Positions 9,062 through 18,294 of a stretch of 64,000 nucleotides of DNA are shown here, piece by piece (the stretch's first letter is position 1; each line of letters starts with the position of its first letter). Source of the stretch: Phycisphaeraceae bacterium (GTDB lineage: Bacteria; Planctomycetota; Phycisphaerae; Phycisphaerales; UBA1924). The position numbers and the translations under genes are program-made. Location: positions 995,043 through 1,059,042 of the forward strand of contig JAHBXB010000002.1 of NCBI GenBank assembly GCA_019636655.1, given 5' to 3'. The notes below the pieces were generated by a model. It was not told the DNA's origin and did no database searches. It worked only from the letters and a program-made list of their open reading frames with translations.

Positions 9062-9856
9062 TTACGGGGTTGCGGAGACAGGGGTGAGGCCGTGGCGAGC
9101 GAGCGTCTCGCCGCCGCGGGGCGACAAGATCAGGCCTGCGAACTCGCGAGCGGCAGGGCCCTGCGGCGACGACTTCAGCACGACCACGCCGTGTTCGATT
9201 GGCTCGTACGCGGTCGCCGGGATCGCAATCCATCGGCCCGAACCGGACAGCGGGGGCATGGATACGAGGCTCCGTGGCAGGATGGCGGCCTCCGCCGCGC
9301 CGGCGTGTGCAAACTGGGCCGCCTGCTCGACGTTCTCTCCATAGGCAAGTTTCGTCGCGACCAACTCGTAGAGGCCAAGCGACCGGAGTGCCGAGGTTGC
9401 GGCCTGCCCGTAGGGCGCGTGGTCCGGGTTGGCGATGGCGATCTGCCTCACCGCGCCGGAGCGAAGCACATCCAGGGCGAGCCCGTCCGCGCTCGCGGCA
9501 GCGGTGGCCGGCAGCCAGAGTACGAGCTCCCCGCGGGCGTAGGGTCGGGGAGGATCGAGCGTGAGCCCGGCGGCCGCGAGCGCTGCCGGGTAGTTCATAT
9601 CCGCGGAGAGGAAGACATCAAACGGAGCGCCGTTGCGCATCTGTGCCACGAGCGTGCCAGAGGCCCCGGGAGTGACCGTGACCCTTACCCCCGGGTGATC
9701 GGACTCGAACTCGCGGGCGAGAGCCTCGGCCACCGCCCGGACCGATGACGCCGCGGCGACCCGCAGAACGCGGTCGTCTTCGTGGCTTGGTGCCTTCGAA
9801 CAGCCGGCGGCCAGCAGGGCCAGCACAATGAGAACAAGCGCGCCAAAGCGGGACAT
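9062..9856 (-). CDS. modA: Molybdate-binding lipoprotein ModA
   Basis: Extracytoplasmic solute-binding protein of the Mod transporter. The 264-residue protein has a lipoprotein signal with lipobox LLAAGC (Cys19) and the ModA fold blocks VAAASSVRAVAEALAREF, GASGTLVAQM and NGAPFDVFLSADM that form the oxyanion site. It begins 3 bases after the moaA stop, a tight junction that ties molybdate uptake to cofactor synthesis. The lipid anchor is consistent with other membrane-tethered ModA proteins. Confidence 0.92.
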   Translation of the reverse strand: MSRFGALVLIVLALLAAGCSKAPSHEDDRVLRVAAASSVRAVAEALAREFESDHPGVRVTVTPGASGTLVAQMRNGAPFDVFLSADMNYPAALAAAGLTLDPPRPYARGELVLWLPATAAASADGLALDVLRSGAVRQIAIANPDHAPYGQAATSALRSLGLYELVATKLAYGENVEQAAQFAHAGAAEAAILPRSLVSMPPLSGSGRWIAIPATAYEPIEHGVVVLKSSPQGPAAREFAGLILSPRGGETLARHGLTPVSATP

Positions 9857-9859
9857 GAA

Positions 9860-10936
9860 TCAACCCCCGATCGCCGACATCGGCCGGTCGGGCTGGGTGA
9901 AGGCCGGCGTGTTGATGCCGTGCCCGGCCTGCTTGGTCCATATCGCATCGACCAGGAACCCGGCGATGGCTTCGTCATCGCGTCCCCCCCTTAGGAGCGG
10001 CCGCACGTCGAACTCATCCAGGCTGAACAGGCACGGGCGAACCTTGCCATCGGCGGTGATGCGGAGCCGGCTGCACGCCCCGCAGAACGGCCGCGAGACC
10101 GGCGCAATCACCCCGATGCGTGATCCCTCGCCCGGAGGCAGGTCGGCGAACTGGTAGGAGAGCGAGGTGCTGTCCGCCGCGTCCCGGCCGGCCGGGACAA
10201 TCGGGTACACGGCGCCGATCCGGTCGACGATCTCGCTCGCGGGCACCAACAGCGATGGGTTCCAGTGCCGGCCGGAATCCAGCGGCATGTACTCGATGTA
10301 CCGCATCTCTACGCCCAGATCCCGTGCCAGCGACGCGAGCGGAACAACCTCGTCCTCGTTGAAACCGCGGACAATGACCGCGTTGAGCTTGAGACGGGCA
10401 AACCCGGCACGCTGGGCGGCCCGAATCCCGTCGACCACCGCCGCGGGCGATGATCGGGAACGGGTGATCGCCGCGAACCGGCCGGGCTGGATCGAATCGA
10501 TCGACACGGTCAGGCGGGTAAGCCCGGCGTCGCGCCAGGCCCGGAGGCGGTCCAGCTCGAGGCGCGATCCGTTGGTGGTCATGGCGAGATCGTGAACGCC
10601 GGTCGAGGCGATCCCCGCGATGATCCCGTCGAGGCCCGGGTGGATCGTGGGCTCGCCCCCGGTCAGGCGGATCTTCCGGATGCCAAGCCCCACCGCGATT
10701 CCGGCGAGACGGACCATTTCCTGGTCACTCAGCAGGTCCTCCCGCGGCAGGAAGGCGACGTCCGGGTCCATGCAGTAGGTGCAGCGGAAGTTGCACCGGT
10801 CTGTGATGGACAGCCGCAGATCGCGGATCTCGCGGCCGTGGGAGTCGATGAGCCGGCGCTGCCCGTGGGGGGCCGGTGGCAGGTCCGCCCCGCCCGAAGC
10901 GGACGAAGGCCGCAGTATGGTTAGCCGCAGTGTCAT
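9860..10936 (-). CDS. moaA: GTP 3',8-cyclase MoaA (radical SAM)
   Basis: First committed step of molybdopterin synthesis: radical SAM cyclisation of GTP. The 358-residue protein has the radical SAM triad C48-x3-C52-x2-C55 (CNFRCTYC), the GG[DE]PT segment LTGGEPTIHPG, the second Fe-S cluster motif CGACSRLR...C near the C-terminus, and the conserved C-terminal Gly-Gly. I took the ATG that leaves a normal N-terminus; the longer open frame upstream would run under the divergent oxidoreductase gene. No Moco riboswitch could be recognised in the roughly 100-base leader. Confidence 0.92.
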   Translation of the reverse strand: MTLRLTILRPSSASGGADLPPAPHGQRRLIDSHGREIRDLRLSITDRCNFRCTYCMDPDVAFLPREDLLSDQEMVRLAGIAVGLGIRKIRLTGGEPTIHPGLDGIIAGIASTGVHDLAMTTNGSRLELDRLRAWRDAGLTRLTVSIDSIQPGRFAAITRSRSSPAAVVDGIRAAQRAGFARLKLNAVIVRGFNEDEVVPLASLARDLGVEMRYIEYMPLDSGRHWNPSLLVPASEIVDRIGAVYPIVPAGRDAADSTSLSYQFADLPPGEGSRIGVIAPVSRPFCGACSRLRITADGKVRPCLFSLDEFDVRPLLRGGRDDEAIAGFLVDAIWTKQAGHGINTPAFTQPDRPMSAIGG

Positions 10937-11041
10937 CGCTCGTGCGTAGGGTAGGTGGGGCCCGGGTGCTGCCCCGCGGCGTGGACATACCGAGGGGCAG
11001 CCGAAACCGCGGGTACGCTTGGTTGGATGCGGAGCCGGATG

Positions 11042-13249
11042 ATGAAGCAGATGACGGCTGGAGGGGGTTGGCCGGCGATCTGGTACACGCTGAAGAAGGC
11101 ACGCGCAGCCGGCGGAGTCGTTCGCATGGTTCGTGCGCTGTCGTCGCGCAACGCATGCAAGACGTGCGCGCTCGGGATGGGCGGGCAGCAGGGGGGGATG
11201 CGGAACGAGGCCGGACGGTTCCCCGAGGTCTGCAAGAAGTCGGTGCAGGCGATGGCCGCGGACATGCAGGGGCGGATCCGGGCCGGATTCTTCGACGAGT
11301 TCTCGTTCGACAAGCTGGAGCGGATGTCGCCGCGGGAGCTCGAGGCCGCGGGCCGGCTGACCGAGCCGCTGGTGGCCGGCCCGGGGGATGAGTCGTACCG
11401 GCCGGTCTCGTGGGACGAAGCCTTGCGGCTGGTCACGCAACGCATGGGCGCCGCCCCACGGGATGAGACCTTCTTCTACTTCAGCGGTCGGTCGTCGAAC
11501 GAGGCCGGCTTCCTGCTCCAGGTCGTCGCTCGTGTCTACGGCACGAATAACGTCAACAACTGCTCCTACTTCTGCCACCAGGCATCAGGGGTCGGGCTCT
11601 CGAGCGTTACGGGGTCGGGAACGGCCACGATTACCCTCGAGGATCTCGATGCGTGCGACCTCGTCTTCGTCATCGGGGGCAACCCCGCGTCCAACCACCC
11701 ACGTCTGATGCGCACGCTGGTCGATCTTAAGCGTCGCGGCGGGAAGGTTGTTGTCGCTAATCCGCTGCGAGAAATCGGCCTCGTGAACTTCCGCGTGCCT
11801 TCGGATGTGCGGAGCATGCTCTTTGGATCGAAGATCGCGGACGAGTACATCCAGCCCCACATCGGTGGCGACATCGCGCTGCTCACAGGCATGGCCCGCG
11901 CGCTGCTGGACCGGGGCGCCACGGACGAACAGTACATCGCCGACCACACCGACGGATGGGAGGCGTTCCGCGCCGCCGTGATGGAGACCGATTGGGGCGT
12001 GATCGAGTCGTCCTCGGGCGTGCCGCGGCACCAGATCGAGCGAGCCGCCGGGATGTACGCCGCGGCACGCAGAGCCGTGTTCTGCTGGACTATGGGCATC
12101 ACCCACCACGAGCACGGAGTGGCCAACGTCCAGATGATCGCGAACCTGGCCCTGATGCGGGGCATGGTTGGCCGCGCGGGCGCCGGGCTGCTGCCGCTCC
12201 GGGGCCACTCGAACGTCCAGGGGATCGGATCCATGGGCGCCGTGCCCGAACTCAAGGGGTCGGTGCTCGGCCGTCTCGAGGAGGTGCTCGGTGTATCGCT
12301 ACCGCGGACACCCGGCATGGACACGCTCTCGTGCGTATCGAAGGCCGGATCGGGCGGGGTCCGGTTCGCGCTGCACCTGGGCGGAAACCTCTTTGGTTCG
12401 TGCCCGGATGCAGCCGCCGCGGAGCGGTCGCTGCGGCAGATCGACACGACGGTGTTCATGAGCACGACGCTTAATACCGGGCACGCACGGGGCCGGGGCC
12501 GGACCTCGATCATCCTCCCGGTCCGGGCCCGCGACGAGGAGACGCAGGCGACAACCCAGGAATCGATGTTCAACTTCGTCCGCCTCAGTGACGGCGGGAG
12601 AGCGAGGCACGAGGGACCGCGGAGCGAGGTCGAGGTGATCGCGCAGATCGCCGAGGGCGTGATGGGGCACCGGGGGCCGCTCGACTTCACGGCACTGCGG
12701 CGGCACGACGAAATCAGGAGCCTCATCGCCCGGGTTGTTCCCGGATACGGCGGCGCAGCGGACATCGGGAGAACTCGCAAGGAGTTCGCGGTTGCCGGTC
12801 GCACGTTCCACCAGCCGCGGTTCACCACCGAAACCGGTCGCGCGAGGTTCCACGCTGTGCGAGTGCCGGCGCTCAAGGAAATGGGATCGGGCGAGTTCCG
12901 GCTGATGACGATCCGGTCCGAGGGGCAGTTCAACACGGTGGTTTACGAGGAAGGGGACGTCTACCGCGCCCAGGAGCGACGGGACGTGGTCCTGATGGTG
13001 GCGGCCGACATGCTCCGGCTCGGGCTCAGGCGAGACGACCGGGTCACCGTTCGGAGCGCCGCGGGCGAGATGGCCGACCTCCTCGCCCGGGAGGCGCCCA
13101 TCCGCGAGGGCAACGCCGCGATGTACTACCCGGAGGCAAATGTGCTGGTTCCCGCGGCGGTCGACTCGGCGTCCAGGACCCCGGCGTTCAAGAACGTCAT
13201 CGTGCGCATCGAGAAGTGCCGCCGGTTGGCGGTGGCACCCCGCGGGTGA
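11042..13249 (+). CDS. Molybdopterin oxidoreductase of the FdhF/YdeP-like family
   Basis: Predicted bis-MGD enzyme of about 735 residues with no recognisable electron-transfer partner nearby. The N-terminus has the YdeP-family block NACKTCALGMGG followed by FPEVCKKS. The segment CSYFCHQASGVGL places Cys178 where formate dehydrogenase H has selenocysteine before HGPSV, so it is probably the Mo ligand. FVIGGNPASNHPR fits the MGD-binding region, and a C-terminal molybdopterin dinucleotide-binding domain follows. The start has GGAG seven bases upstream; ATGs at 11027, 11039 and 11051 are possible. It is divergent from moaA. The substrate is unknown; YdeP relatives have been linked to acid resistance, but a formate dehydrogenase role is not shown. 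Confidence 0.85.
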   Translation: MKQMTAGGGWPAIWYTLKKARAAGGVVRMVRALSSRNACKTCALGMGGQQGGMRNEAGRFPEVCKKSVQAMAADMQGRIRAGFFDEFSFDKLERMSPRELEAAGRLTEPLVAGPGDESYRPVSWDEALRLVTQRMGAAPRDETFFYFSGRSSNEAGFLLQVVARVYGTNNVNNCSYFCHQASGVGLSSVTGSGTATITLEDLDACDLVFVIGGNPASNHPRLMRTLVDLKRRGGKVVVANPLREIGLVNFRVPSDVRSMLFGSKIADEYIQPHIGGDIALLTGMARALLDRGATDEQYIADHTDGWEAFRAAVMETDWGVIESSSGVPRHQIERAAGMYAAARRAVFCWTMGITHHEHGVANVQMIANLALMRGMVGRAGAGLLPLRGHSNVQGIGSMGAVPELKGSVLGRLEEVLGVSLPRTPGMDTLSCVSKAGSGGVRFALHLGGNLFGSCPDAAAAERSLRQIDTTVFMSTTLNTGHARGRGRTSIILPVRARDEETQATTQESMFNFVRLSDGGRARHEGPRSEVEVIAQIAEGVMGHRGPLDFTALRRHDEIRSLIARVVPGYGGAADIGRTRKEFAVAGRTFHQPRFTTETGRARFHAVRVPALKEMGSGEFRLMTIRSEGQFNTVVYEEGDVYRAQERRDVVLMVAADMLRLGLRRDDRVTVRSAAGEMADLLAREAPIREGNAAMYYPEANVLVPAAVDSASRTPAFKNVIVRIEKCRRLAVAPRG

Positions 13250-13260
13250 GCACTCCGCGC

Positions 13261-13299
13261 AAGAGAAAGGCCGCCCAGCCGATTTGGCGGGGCGGCCTT
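13261..13299 (-). terminator. Rho-independent terminator of the 13321-15708 metalloprotease gene
   Basis: Read on the minus strand, a perfect 10-bp stem (AAGGCCGCCC with GGGCGGCCTT) is followed by a T-rich run (tttctctt), 22 bases after the stop codon. The same hairpin may also help stop the convergent oxidoreductase transcript, but it lacks a T-tract in that direction. Confidence 0.7.
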
Positions 13300-13320
13300 G
13301 GACTTGTGCCGGGGTCTTGG

Positions 13321-15708
13321 TTAGCAGCCGGTCGAGAGGGAGTTGAACCACCGGGCGATGAACACGGCAATGTCGCTCGGTGTGATGACGCCGTCGTGGT
13401 CGACGTCGGTGCTGAGCGTGCTCTGGCTGATGTCCATGGTCCAGTTGTTGATGAACGTCGCGATATCGGAGGGCGTGACCACCGAGTTGCCGTCCCAATC
13501 AGTGAGGCAGCGGACGCGGAAGCCCATGGTCATGGCGCCGGAGCCGTCGGCGGTGGTGACGGTCACGGAGCGGAACTGGGTGCCCGACGGCGCATCATCC
13601 GCGATGTCGAACGACAACCCGGAGATCGAGGTGTTGCCGGCCCCAACGAGCGGCGTGCCGGAAACGGTGACGCCCGTGCCTGACACGACGACGTTCGAGG
13701 CCGAGGTGACTCCGCCGAAGTTGGCGCCGGAGATAGACACCGGTACGGAGAAGCCCTGCCGACCGAACGCCGGCGAGACACTCGTAACGGCCGGGACCAG
13801 ATTCACGTTGACGGTAAACGAGTTGTTGACGGTGGCGGTCCCGTCCTCGGTGGTGACTGTCACGTTCCGCGGCCCGGTCGGCGCGGCGGGGTCAACCAGG
13901 AACGACAGACCAGTGACCACGGTGCCCCCCGGATTGACCGATGGGGAACCGACGACGGTGACGCCCGTTCCCGATACCACGACGTCGTCGGGAGCATCAA
14001 CATTGTGCAGCGCCGTTCCGGTGATGGTGACCGGCACCGAGGTGCCCTGCAGGCCGGAGACGGGCGAGATGTCGGACACCGAGAGGCCCGCTGTTCCGCC
14101 ATAGACCGTCACCATGATGGTGTCGGTCGCCGACATCCCGTTGGAGTCCGTGACCCGCAGCGTCACGGGGTACACCCCGTTCACGTTGTACACGCGGGTG
14201 GGCTGCGAGCTATTGGCGATCTCGAATGTCCCGTTGCCGTCAAGGTCCCACGCATAGGTCGTCAGCGAAGTCCCAGACTCGGTGGCGCGGGAGTTGAGGG
14301 CGCCGTAGAAGAAGCAGGTCGTTCCGGCCTGGACTCGCTTGTCGAGCCCGGCGATCACCGCCGGTGGCGCCTTGCTGGTGCCGACGCGGATGATCAGGTC
14401 GTACAACTGCACCGTCTGGTCCGCGGTCGGGTTGGGGCCCACATCCACGACGCGGACGGTGTAGGTGCCCGCCGCCAGCGGCGTCTGCGAGATGGTCTCG
14501 GTGACGCCCGGTCCGCCCGCCGCGGCAGATGCGATGATAGTCGTGCCCGAGGAGTTGCGTAGTTCCAGGGTCAGGTTGCCCGCCTGGTCCGCGTTGACGG
14601 TCCCGAGCGAGTCAGTATTGCAGTCGGTTGATTGCTGGCCGTTGCTGTACGAGCCGCCCGTCGGGTCGACGGTGATGGTCACGTTCTGGGCTGAGGAGAG
14701 CGTGAACGAGAACCAGTCCTCGTCCGTGTTATTGAAGCCCGACGTCCCGTTGGTCGACAGATCGCGCTGGATGACCGAACGGACCGAAGGGCTTGTCAGG
14801 TTGCCGAACGCCGTCGCGTTCGCCGCCGAGTTGTTGCCGGAGAACCGATCCCCGTGGTTGCGCTGCACGCCCCGGATGTCATCGATCTGCGCCCCGTCGA
14901 AGTTGGTGTTGATGAAGGGCTCCATCAACTTGGTGTGGTCGCAGGGGACGGGGTGCGGGTGGCCCAGCCCGTGCCCGTGCTCGTGAGAGATCACGTTGCG
15001 CAGGTAGCGGTACGTGTTGGAGGTCGATCCCAGGTTGCCGGGCCCGAAGTAGTCCGTGTTGATCAGCATGTCGGCGCCGCCGTTGGGGTAGTAGTCGTAC
15101 GCCAAAAAGTTGGGCGTGCCGCGTCCGTTCCCGCCGATCCGGATATCACCCCGTGTGGTGGTGTGCGTGGTGCTCCCGCTTCGCGAGGAGTTGTTGTCGG
15201 GCGACTCTGAGTAGGTCAGGCCGGCAAGGCGGCGCCACGTGGCCAGGCCCTGTCTGATCAGCTCTCGACCCTTGTCGAGGTTTGCGGCCCCGAAGACCGA
15301 CGAGCTGGTCATGACCGCGTTGAGCGTGTTTGGCATGCCGTCCCAGTCCACGCCGTCATCGGGGAACGAGTAGGTCAGGGCGGCCCGCTGGGCTCGGCCA
15401 GCAGGGCCCTGCTGCCCCGTCCCCGTCCACACCGTGCCGGTTGTGAAGTACCGCAGCCCACCGGGCTGGACGTCGCCCGCGGGAGGCAATAGCGAGGTGC
15501 GGGCCAGGAGGTCCGCAAGTTCCTTTTCCGTCAGGTTCGCCGGGTAGCACGCCTCGGGCGCCGTCATCCTCATCAGCAAGGGCAGCGGGCGATCCTCTGC
15601 CGGCTTATCGGCGGTGGGACCGTTGTCCGCAAGGCACGCCGCGGTTCCCGCGGCGAGCACCAGTGTCGCCGGGATCGAGCGCCGGATGTTCGCGAAACGC
15701 GTGGGCAT
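13321..15708 (-). CDS. Secreted metzincin-like metalloprotease with PPC, PKD, TIG-like and dockerin domains
   Basis: A 795-residue exported protein started by an ATG with AAGGA seven bases upstream, with a signal peptide over the first 30 or so residues. The zinc site is HEHGHGLGHPH at residues 242-252, i.e. HExxHxxGxxH with Glu243 as general base, typical of matrixin/metzincin proteases. In order after it come a pre-peptidase C-terminal-like domain (DEDWFSFTL), a PKD domain (TYAWDLDGNGTFE), two IPT/TIG-like repeats (ISPVSGLQGTSVPVTITG, VSPAFGRQGFSVPVSISG), and a two-repeat dockerin that starts with Cys and ends SLSTGC. It is a tandem paralogue of the next gene upstream, with the same domain order. 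Substrate unknown. Confidence 0.87.
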   Translation of the reverse strand: MPTRFANIRRSIPATLVLAAGTAACLADNGPTADKPAEDRPLPLLMRMTAPEACYPANLTEKELADLLARTSLLPPAGDVQPGGLRYFTTGTVWTGTGQQGPAGRAQRAALTYSFPDDGVDWDGMPNTLNAVMTSSSVFGAANLDKGRELIRQGLATWRRLAGLTYSESPDNNSSRSGSTTHTTTRGDIRIGGNGRGTPNFLAYDYYPNGGADMLINTDYFGPGNLGSTSNTYRYLRNVISHEHGHGLGHPHPVPCDHTKLMEPFINTNFDGAQIDDIRGVQRNHGDRFSGNNSAANATAFGNLTSPSVRSVIQRDLSTNGTSGFNNTDEDWFSFTLSSAQNVTITVDPTGGSYSNGQQSTDCNTDSLGTVNADQAGNLTLELRNSSGTTIIASAAAGGPGVTETISQTPLAAGTYTVRVVDVGPNPTADQTVQLYDLIIRVGTSKAPPAVIAGLDKRVQAGTTCFFYGALNSRATESGTSLTTYAWDLDGNGTFEIANSSQPTRVYNVNGVYPVTLRVTDSNGMSATDTIMVTVYGGTAGLSVSDISPVSGLQGTSVPVTITGTALHNVDAPDDVVVSGTGVTVVGSPSVNPGGTVVTGLSFLVDPAAPTGPRNVTVTTEDGTATVNNSFTVNVNLVPAVTSVSPAFGRQGFSVPVSISGANFGGVTSASNVVVSGTGVTVSGTPLVGAGNTSISGLSFDIADDAPSGTQFRSVTVTTADGSGAMTMGFRVRCLTDWDGNSVVTPSDIATFINNWTMDISQSTLSTDVDHDGVITPSDIAVFIARWFNSLSTGC

Positions 15709-15761
15709 GATCAGGTCCTTTCTCTTCGGGTCGACCGGCGCCGGTGCCGGCGTTGGCAATG

Positions 15762-15785
15762 AAAAGGGGGGCCGGTTGGCCCCCC
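15762..15785 (-). terminator. Strong rho-independent terminator between the tandem metalloproteases
   Basis: On the minus strand a perfect 8-bp GC stem (GGGGGGCC / GGCCCCCC) with an AACC loop is followed directly by TTTT. It lies 28 bases after the stop of the upstream paralogue, so the two tandem genes are probably transcribed separately. Confidence 0.8.
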
Positions 15786-15813
15786 TCGTTCGCAACAGGG
15801 GTCGGGATAGTAC

Positions 15814-18294
15814 TTACGAACAGCCGTTGGAAACGCTGTTGAACCACGACGCGATGAACACCGCGATATCGCTCGGCGTGATCACGTTGTCGTGATCGAC
15901 GTCTGTGTTGAGCGTGAGCTGGCTGATATCCATCGTCCAGTTGTTGATGAACGTCGCGATATCCGCCGGCGTGACGACCGAGTTGCCGTCCCAGTCCGCC
16001 AGGCATCGGACGCGGAAGCCCATGGTGAGCGAACCGACCCCGTCGATCGTGGAGACGGTTACGGACCGGAACTGCGTGCCCGACGGAGCGTCGTCCGCGA
16101 TATCGAACGACAGGCCGGTGATGGTGGTGTTGCCGTTGGTGACGATCGGGGTGCCGGAAACGGCCACACCGGTGCCGGAGACAACCACATCAGATGCAGA
16201 GTTGACGTTGCCGAAGTTCGTGCCGGTGATCGTCACGGGCACCGAGAAGCCCTGGCGCCCGAACGTCGGGGACACGCTGTCGACCGTCGGGAGGACGTTG
16301 GCGATCACAGTGAACGAGTTGTTAGCCGTATCGGCGCCATCCTCGGTGGTGACGGTCACGTTGCGAGATCCCAGCGTCGCCCCGCCCGACACGTTGAACG
16401 AGAGGCCCGTCACGACCGTCCCGCCCGGGTTGACCGATGGGGAGCCCGTGACGGTCACGCCCGTTCCCGAGACCACGACGTCCGTCGCAGAGTCGACATT
16501 GTGGAGGCCCGTGCCCGTGATGGTCACCGGGACCACAGTTCCCTGGGCGCCCGTGTTGGGCGAGATGTTGCTGACCACCACGCCCGAGGCGCCGCCGAAC
16601 ACGGTCACCAGGATCGTGTCCGTCGCGGACATTCCATTGGAGTCGGTGACCCGCAGTGTCACGGGGTACACGCCGTTGACCGAGTAGGTGCGGTTGGGGG
16701 TCGCGTTGTTGGCGATCTCGAACGTTCCATTGCCGTCAAGATCCCACGCATAGGTCGTGATGGCGACGCCCGACTCGAGCGGCCGGCTGTTGATGTTCCC
16801 CATGAAGAAGCAGGTCTGGCCGGCCTGGATGCGCTTGTTGACGCCGGCGATCGCCTGCGGCGGGGCCTTGGCGATGCCCACACGGATCGTGAGCGTGTAC
16901 AACTGCACAGTCTGGTTCGCGTTGGGCCCGACGTCGACGACTCGCACCGTGTACGTGCCGGCGGGGAGCAGCGGTTGAGTGATGACCTCGTTGGATCCGG
17001 CCGGGGCGCTCGAAGATGAGGCGATCACCGACGTGCCGTCCGCGCTCCGGAGCTCGAGGTTGAGATTGCCGGCCTGGTCGGCGTTGACGGTCGTGGTCGA
17101 TCCGTTGCAGCTGCTCGATTGCTGCCCGTTCGTGTAGCTTCCGCCCGTTGGGTCAACGGTGATCGTGACATTCTGGGCGGCGAAGAGCGTGAAGCGGAAC
17201 CAGTCCTCGTCGCTGTTGTTCGCGCCCGAGGTGCCGTTGGTGGACAACTCCGGCTGGATGATCGACATCGCGGTGATGTCCCCGAAATCCTTGGCATTAG
17301 CCGCGGAGTTGTTGCCGGAGAACCGGTCGCCGAAGTTGCGCTGACCGCCCCGGATGTCGTCGATCTGCAGCGAGTCGAAGTTGACGTTGATGAACGGCTC
17401 CATCAGCTTCGTGTTGTTGCACGGCACGGTGTGGATCATGCCCAGGCCGTGTCCGTGCTCGTGCCCGAGCACGTTGCGGAAGAAGCGGTAGTTGTTGGTC
17501 GAACTCAGGAAGTTGCCGCCGGTGAAGTCGCCCGAGTCGAGGACCATGTCGCCGCCCGAGCTGGGGAAGTAGTTGTACGCGAGCACGCCGTTGGCGCCGT
17601 CGAGCAGGGTGGAACCGACGCGGATATTGCCGCGGGTCGGGACATTGGCCGTGCTGGTGGTGTAGCCGGCGTTGTCATCGGACACTTCGTTGTAGGTCAG
17701 CCCGCAGTACCGCCGCCACGAGCCGTAGAACTGCCGGACATACTCGCGCCCGCGGTCGTTGTTCCCGGCGCCGAAGGCCGAGTCAAAGCGGGCATTGAGC
17801 ACGTTCGGACCGGCCGGGAAGCCGGAACCGGGGTCGCCCCAGGAGACGCCGTCGATCGGGAACGAGTAGGTCAGGCTTGTCGCGGTTGCGGTCCCGGCGC
17901 CGCCGACCACGCCCGCGCCGACCCACGTCGTGCCGGCGACAAAGAACCGCAGGTCGCCCTCGGCCAGCAGGCCCGGCGGGAGCGAGTCGTACATGCGGAT
18001 GATGTTCTCCATCTGCTTCGGCGAGGACTTGGGTGAGAAGCACAGCGGGCTGCGGGCGATCCTTTCCAGCAGCTCCTCTTTGCGGCACGCGGGGTCCTCG
18101 GCCGAGGCGCAGTACGCGTCCAGCGCCGCATCGAGCACCCTCATGGTGTCGGCGGAGCAGCACGACGAATCGCAGTCCGCATGCGGCGTCTCGTCGGCCG
18201 CGGCCGCGAGACCCGAGATCGAGAGAAGGGCGGCGGCGCTCAGCGCAGCCCCAACAAGTGTGCCGTTCGTGGAGCGGAAGAGGTCGCGTCTCAT
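15814..18294 (-). CDS. Secreted metzincin-like metalloprotease, tandem paralogue with dockerin
   Basis: An 826-residue paralogue of the adjacent protease. The signal peptide ends near residue 33. A Cys-rich propeptide-like segment follows (DCDSSCCSADTM), absent from the other copy and possibly holding a regulatory cysteine. The zinc site is HEHGHGLGMIH from His278, then a PPC-like domain, PKD domain, two TIG-like repeats, and a dockerin opened by RCLADWDGN and ending SVSNGCS. I took the ATG that overlaps the stop of a 78-codon upstream frame as ATGA and has GGAG nine bases away; the longer frame upstream lacks any signal peptide. The final Met instead of Pro in the zinc motif shows divergence between copies. 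Own promoter expected. Confidence 0.87.
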   Translation of the reverse strand: MRRDLFRSTNGTLVGAALSAAALLSISGLAAAADETPHADCDSSCCSADTMRVLDAALDAYCASAEDPACRKEELLERIARSPLCFSPKSSPKQMENIIRMYDSLPPGLLAEGDLRFFVAGTTWVGAGVVGGAGTATATSLTYSFPIDGVSWGDPGSGFPAGPNVLNARFDSAFGAGNNDRGREYVRQFYGSWRRYCGLTYNEVSDDNAGYTTSTANVPTRGNIRVGSTLLDGANGVLAYNYFPSSGGDMVLDSGDFTGGNFLSSTNNYRFFRNVLGHEHGHGLGMIHTVPCNNTKLMEPFINVNFDSLQIDDIRGGQRNFGDRFSGNNSAANAKDFGDITAMSIIQPELSTNGTSGANNSDEDWFRFTLFAAQNVTITVDPTGGSYTNGQQSSSCNGSTTTVNADQAGNLNLELRSADGTSVIASSSSAPAGSNEVITQPLLPAGTYTVRVVDVGPNANQTVQLYTLTIRVGIAKAPPQAIAGVNKRIQAGQTCFFMGNINSRPLESGVAITTYAWDLDGNGTFEIANNATPNRTYSVNGVYPVTLRVTDSNGMSATDTILVTVFGGASGVVVSNISPNTGAQGTVVPVTITGTGLHNVDSATDVVVSGTGVTVTGSPSVNPGGTVVTGLSFNVSGGATLGSRNVTVTTEDGADTANNSFTVIANVLPTVDSVSPTFGRQGFSVPVTITGTNFGNVNSASDVVVSGTGVAVSGTPIVTNGNTTITGLSFDIADDAPSGTQFRSVTVSTIDGVGSLTMGFRVRCLADWDGNSVVTPADIATFINNWTMDISQLTLNTDVDHDNVITPSDIAVFIASWFNSVSNGCS

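Noticed and set aside
10937..11041. Moco riboswitch upstream of moaA
   Set aside because: The divergent spacer is only about 100 bases and shows no recognisable Moco motif fold.
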